The notes below the pieces were generated by a model. It was not told the origin of the DNA, did not search any database, and saw nothing but the letters and a program-made list of their open reading frames with translations. From contig JAHZGH010000006.1 in NCBI GenBank assembly GCA_019420905.1, forward strand, positions 279,946-343,945: a DNA stretch of 64,000 nt, read 5' to 3'. Position 1 is the stretch's first letter. Each line of letters opens with the position of its first letter. The DNA comes from Succinivibrionaceae bacterium (GTDB taxonomy: Bacteria; Pseudomonadota; Gammaproteobacteria; Enterobacterales; Succinivibrionaceae). The position numbers and the translations under genes are program-made. Positions 61,056 to 64,000 of this stretch are shown one piece after another.

Positions 61056-62893
61056 TGGAAAAGCTTTTACGGTGGTTCGAAAGCTTAGTTCCACCGTTTC
61101 CTAAAGAGGATAATGGACCTCCGCCTCAAGGTCTTATCAAGTTCGTTTGTTTTTACACTCACGGTTTATGGAAGTTTTTGCTAGCCATTGCGCTGCTAAA
61201 TTCTACTATAGCTGTGGGTGAGGCTTTGTTTTTTGTGTGTTTAGGGCGCCTTGTAGATTGGACAACGGCTTCTTCTCGTTATGAATTTATGCAGCATTAT
61301 GGTCCGCAGCTGGCTATGATGTTGATTATTGCCGGAGTGATCCTCCCTTTAGCATCGATTTTTCATTCTTTGCTTTTGCATCAAAGTGTCTCTTCAAATT
61401 ACACTATGCAAATCCGCTGGCAGGTACATCGCTATCTGTTAAATCAGTCGTTGTCTTTTTTTAGTGATGAATTTGCCGGACGCGTGGCAAATAAAGTTAT
61501 GCAAACAGCTTTAGCAGTAAGAACAGCTGTTTTAAAGCTAATTGACGTGGCGATTCATTTGATAGTTTATATAGCAACCATGCTTTGGATGCTATCTAAT
61601 GCAAATTTGTGGCTGTGTCTTCCTTTGAGCATATGGCTAATATTATACAGTTTTGCATTATTTTTCTTTATACCGCGTTTACGTAAGGCAGCTTCGTTAC
61701 AAGCTGATACGCGTTCTGATATGGTGGGACGCATCGTTGACAGCTATGCAAATATTTCAACTGTAAAGCTTTTTGGAGGAAAAGGAAGGGAGGCTTTTTA
61801 TGCTCAAAAGGCTATGGGAAGTTTTATTGGCTCTGAATATAAGGCTTTAAGGATTCTTACCTTATTTGATGTCAGCGTGCAACTGATGAACTATACTCTT
61901 TTAATATCCTTGATAATGACATCTCTGTGGCTGTGGGCCTCATATTTAATTACTCCAGGAGTCATTGCTATAGCAGTAGCCATCTCTATCCGCATGATCA
62001 ATATGTCTCGTTGGATTATGTGGGAGGTAGGGGCTATTTATGAAAATATTGGTACAGTCTATGACGGAATGCAGACTATTTCGAAACCTTTGAGCGTAAA
62101 AGATCCTGAAGTGCCTAAAGAGATCAATGGCTTTAATAAGGAAATTGAATTTAGAAATGTATTTTTTGCTTACGATAATAAAGCTCAAAAGGTAATTTTT
62201 AATTTTAATTTAAAAATAAAAAAAGGTGAGCGTATAGGTATTGTAGGCCCTTCTGGAGCCGGAAAATCTACTTTAGTAAGTTTATTATTACGTTTTTATG
62301 ATCCGTCTTCAGGTGCTATTTTAATTGATGGCCTGGATTTGAGAGACATTAAGCAAGATGAATTGCATGAGCTTTTTGCTATGGTATCTCAAGATCCTAG
62401 TCTGATGCATCGAACTATTGGAGAGAACATTATTTATGGCTGTGACAATGTTCAAAAAGAAGATCTTGAACAGGCTGCAAGACTTACAGATTCTTTAGGC
62501 TTTATTGAAAATCTTTCTGATTATCGCGGCGGCAGCGGTTTTGACACTATGGTAGGCGAGCGCGGGGTAAAGCTTTCTGGTGGACAGCGTCAGAGGATAG
62601 CTTTAGCAAGGGTCTTGATAAGATCTGCTCCAATTCTGATTTTAGATGAAGCTACCTCGGCTTTAGACTCGCAGTCAGAGAAAATTATTGAGCAAAATTT
62701 AAGAAATGTGATGCAAAATCGAACAGTGATAGCTATTGCGCATCGTTTATCTACGCTTGCCCTAATGGATAGGATTGTGGTTATTGATGGAGGGCGTCTG
62801 GTTGAGGAAGGATCTCATAAAGAGCTTTTAGCAAAGCAAGGTTTGTATTACCGCCTGTGGACTTTGCAGACAGGCGGTTTTTTGGGAGATTAA
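61055..62893 (+). CDS. ABC exporter (half-transporter, MsbA-like)
   Basis: 612 residues: six hydrophobic transmembrane helices in the first 330 residues, then an ABC domain with GPSGAGKSTLVSLLLRFYDP, LSGGQRQRIALARVLI and ILDEATSALDSQSEK. The topology is of a homodimeric exporter such as MsbA or a drug/peptide exporter. Its start overlaps the DUF2333 gene by 1 base, suggesting the two act together. The cargo is not known. Convergent with the aldo-keto reductase gene. Confidence 0.9.
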   Translation: MEKLLRWFESLVPPFPKEDNGPPPQGLIKFVCFYTHGLWKFLLAIALLNSTIAVGEALFFVCLGRLVDWTTASSRYEFMQHYGPQLAMMLIIAGVILPLASIFHSLLLHQSVSSNYTMQIRWQVHRYLLNQSLSFFSDEFAGRVANKVMQTALAVRTAVLKLIDVAIHLIVYIATMLWMLSNANLWLCLPLSIWLILYSFALFFFIPRLRKAASLQADTRSDMVGRIVDSYANISTVKLFGGKGREAFYAQKAMGSFIGSEYKALRILTLFDVSVQLMNYTLLISLIMTSLWLWASYLITPGVIAIAVAISIRMINMSRWIMWEVGAIYENIGTVYDGMQTISKPLSVKDPEVPKEINGFNKEIEFRNVFFAYDNKAQKVIFNFNLKIKKGERIGIVGPSGAGKSTLVSLLLRFYDPSSGAILIDGLDLRDIKQDELHELFAMVSQDPSLMHRTIGENIIYGCDNVQKEDLEQAARLTDSLGFIENLSDYRGGSGFDTMVGERGVKLSGGQRQRIALARVLIRSAPILILDEATSALDSQSEKIIEQNLRNVMQNRTVIAIAHRLSTLALMDRIVVIDGGRLVEEGSHKELLAKQGLYYRLWTLQTGGFLGD

Positions 62894-63735
62894 GCAAAGC
62901 TAATTTTTTCAGGATCGAGTCCGCTCCAGCCTAGATTATTTCCAACATTATCTAGAAGTTCTAAATCAGTTTTGTCTAAATTAATCTTGTAAGCTTCTAA
63001 ATTACTTTGCATACGCTCTTTATGGCTTGATTTAACTAAGGGCAATACATTGTGAGCAAAACAGAAGCTTATGCAGATATTTGCCGCAGTTGTATTGTAT
63101 TTTTGTGCTAATTTATTGATGATTTCGGCATTTATAAGAGCTCCTCGTCCAAGCGGGCTCCAAGCTTCCACTATAATGCCATTATCCTGAGAAAGCTTTA
63201 AAATATCTTTCTGCATATATCCAGGATGGAATTCAATTTGGTTGACCATAGGCGGAATTTCACTATCAAGTAATGGCTTGAGATGTTCACAGGTAAAATT
63301 AGAAACTCCTATGGCTTTTACTTTGCCGTCTTTATACAAGCGCTCTAACGCTTGCCATGAAGATTTATTTAGTTCTTTGTAATCAGGGTATTTTGCCGAA
63401 ACTGCAGGCCAATGGATAAGATAGAGATCTATATAGTCAACATCAAGGCTTTTTAATGAAGCGTCAAAAGCCTTTAAAGTTTTGTCATAGCCTCTCTCCG
63501 TATTCCAAACTTTTGTTGTGAGAAATAGATCTTCTCTTTTAATGCCTGACTCTTTTATGCCTATGCCCACAAATTCTTCGTTGTTATAGACTTTGGCAGT
63601 ATCTATATGTGTATAGCCTAGATTAATCGCTTCTTTTACATTACTGATGCATTCATCCTTATCAGTAATTTTAAAGGTACCATATCCAATAGAAGGTATT
63701 TTTTTTCCATTTTTTAAAGTGTAATAAGTTTCCAT
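62890..63735 (-). CDS. Aldo-keto reductase
   Basis: 281-residue NADPH-dependent reductase of the AKR family (2,5-diketo-gluconate reductase-like). TIM-barrel motifs include the catalytic tetrad with D in HIDTAKVYNNE, K in TTKVW, H in YLIHWP and the Tyr of AKVYNN, plus the nucleotide-binding VKSSHKERMQ. I start at 63735 (METYY) because GGAG is 6 bases upstream; an earlier ATG at 63747 overlaps this GGAG. Its substrate is unknown. It overlaps the ABC gene by 4 bases at the 3' ends. Confidence 0.92.
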   Translation of the reverse strand: METYYTLKNGKKIPSIGYGTFKITDKDECISNVKEAINLGYTHIDTAKVYNNEEFVGIGIKESGIKREDLFLTTKVWNTERGYDKTLKAFDASLKSLDVDYIDLYLIHWPAVSAKYPDYKELNKSSWQALERLYKDGKVKAIGVSNFTCEHLKPLLDSEIPPMVNQIEFHPGYMQKDILKLSQDNGIIVEAWSPLGRGALINAEIINKLAQKYNTTAANICISFCFAHNVLPLVKSSHKERMQSNLEAYKINLDKTDLELLDNVGNNLGWSGLDPEKISFA

Positions 63736-63892
63736 AAATAACTCCATAAGAACAGATTCAATAATTTTTAATACAAAAGTTAAAAATAAATAAAATAAAG
63801 ATCACAAAAATATAAATAAAAAAAACTTTTTACAAAATATTAGACTATCATTCAAATTACAGCATTTAATTAAAAAATTTATTTTTAATTAA

Positions 63893-63917
63893 AAACGCAT
63901 AAGAATGCGTTTCTTTT
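63893..63917. other. Terminator-like hairpin near the right edge
   Basis: AAACGCAT / ATGCGTTT with AAGA loop and CTTTTT after it. No plus-strand gene lies directly upstream, so it may end read-through from the ABC exporter gene or be chance. Just left of it, TTTAATTAAAAA and TTTTTAATTAAA (63865-63893) form another inverted repeat. Confidence 0.4.
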
Positions 63918-63958
63918 TACTTGCTGTAAAAAAAAGTAGAAATTTAATAAAAAAAAGC

Positions 63959-63986
63959 TTGCAAAGTTAAAAAAAATCTCTATAAT
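63959..63986 (+). promoter_or_regulatory. Strong promoter at right edge
   Basis: TTGCAA (63959-63964) and a perfect TATAAT (63981-63986), 16 bases apart, point rightwards. Together with the lack of a gene start in the last bases, this looks like a promoter of a stable-RNA or highly expressed operon beyond the window. Confidence 0.6.
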
Positions 63987-64000
63987 GCATTTTCGTTGTC

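Noticed and set aside
1..64000. Prophage, CRISPR array, tRNA and rRNA genes
   Set aside because: No arrays of short repeats, integrase, phage structural genes or tRNA-like TPsiC sequences were recognised in the window.

Overview
This 64 kb window is a chromosomal segment of an AT-rich gammaproteobacterium. GlnE, GalR, BamC, YqcC, MaoP, PpnN, long-form QueF, EndA and RsmE are all typical gammaproteobacterial proteins. The low GC, fermentative gene set and gene order suggest a gut anaerobe such as the Succinivibrionaceae (Aeromonadales); that placement is inference, since no rRNA gene lies in the window. About 55 protein genes are packed tightly, and many are separated by strong intrinsic terminators. 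I see no prophage, transposase, integrase, CRISPR array, tRNA or rRNA gene. A strong promoter at the right edge may lead into a stable-RNA operon.

Layout. 1-4.3 kb: nearly complete glnE, a small lipoprotein and an LpxL-type acyltransferase. 4.4-8.9 kb: galR divergent from galETK, with two palindromic operators and a CRP site between them. 9-11 kb: a DnaC-like ATPase, ruvX, yqcC and pncC. 11-15.5 kb: small exported proteins, a phosphoesterase, a secreted cupin-CMD protein and a LysR regulator. 15.7-19.7 kb: anmK, tyrS, rpiA, an orphan fliO and a 30-residue-repeat protein. 19.8-26 kb: ppnN, then endA-rsmE-queF, a DUF5718 protein and metK. 26.3-32.3 kb: central carbon genes (TalC-type transaldolase, tkt, pgk, fbaA). 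32.3-35.5 kb: lysC, azlCD and maoP. 35.7-41.2 kb: glnS, an unknown gene, bamC, bioD and bioA. 41.2-46.2 kb: unknown genes, a pRiA4b ORF-3-like gene and nadA. 46.2-50.5 kb: a hairpin-rich leader and cstA, small membrane proteins, and an unusual Fur-like/DtxR-like regulator pair. 50.5-57.1 kb: ybaK, a HAD hydrolase, a polar amino-acid ABC importer, a MATE exporter and aspC. 57.2-64 kb: a fructose-1-phosphate-kinase-like gene, nadB, DUF2333 plus an ABC exporter, and an aldo-keto reductase.

How it fits together. galETK feeds galactose into glycolysis. The tal/tkt/rpiA/pgk/fbaA genes supply the pentose phosphate and lower glycolytic steps. nadA and nadB make quinolinate from aspartate, which aspC produces, and pncC recycles nicotinamide mononucleotide. 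endA-rsmE, metK, tkt, pgk-fbaA and rpiA lie in one neighbourhood in E. coli too, so this stretch keeps an ancestral order, but gshB, yqgE and epd are missing from it here.

The most unusual signals are non-coding: the ladder of competing hairpins before cstA, a hairpin between the Shine-Dalgarno and start codon of nadB, an internal terminator in the amino-acid ABC operon, and the two-operator gal control region. Among proteins, the Fur-like regulator without metal ligands paired with an atypical DtxR-like protein, and the perfect 30-residue-repeat secreted protein, stand out.
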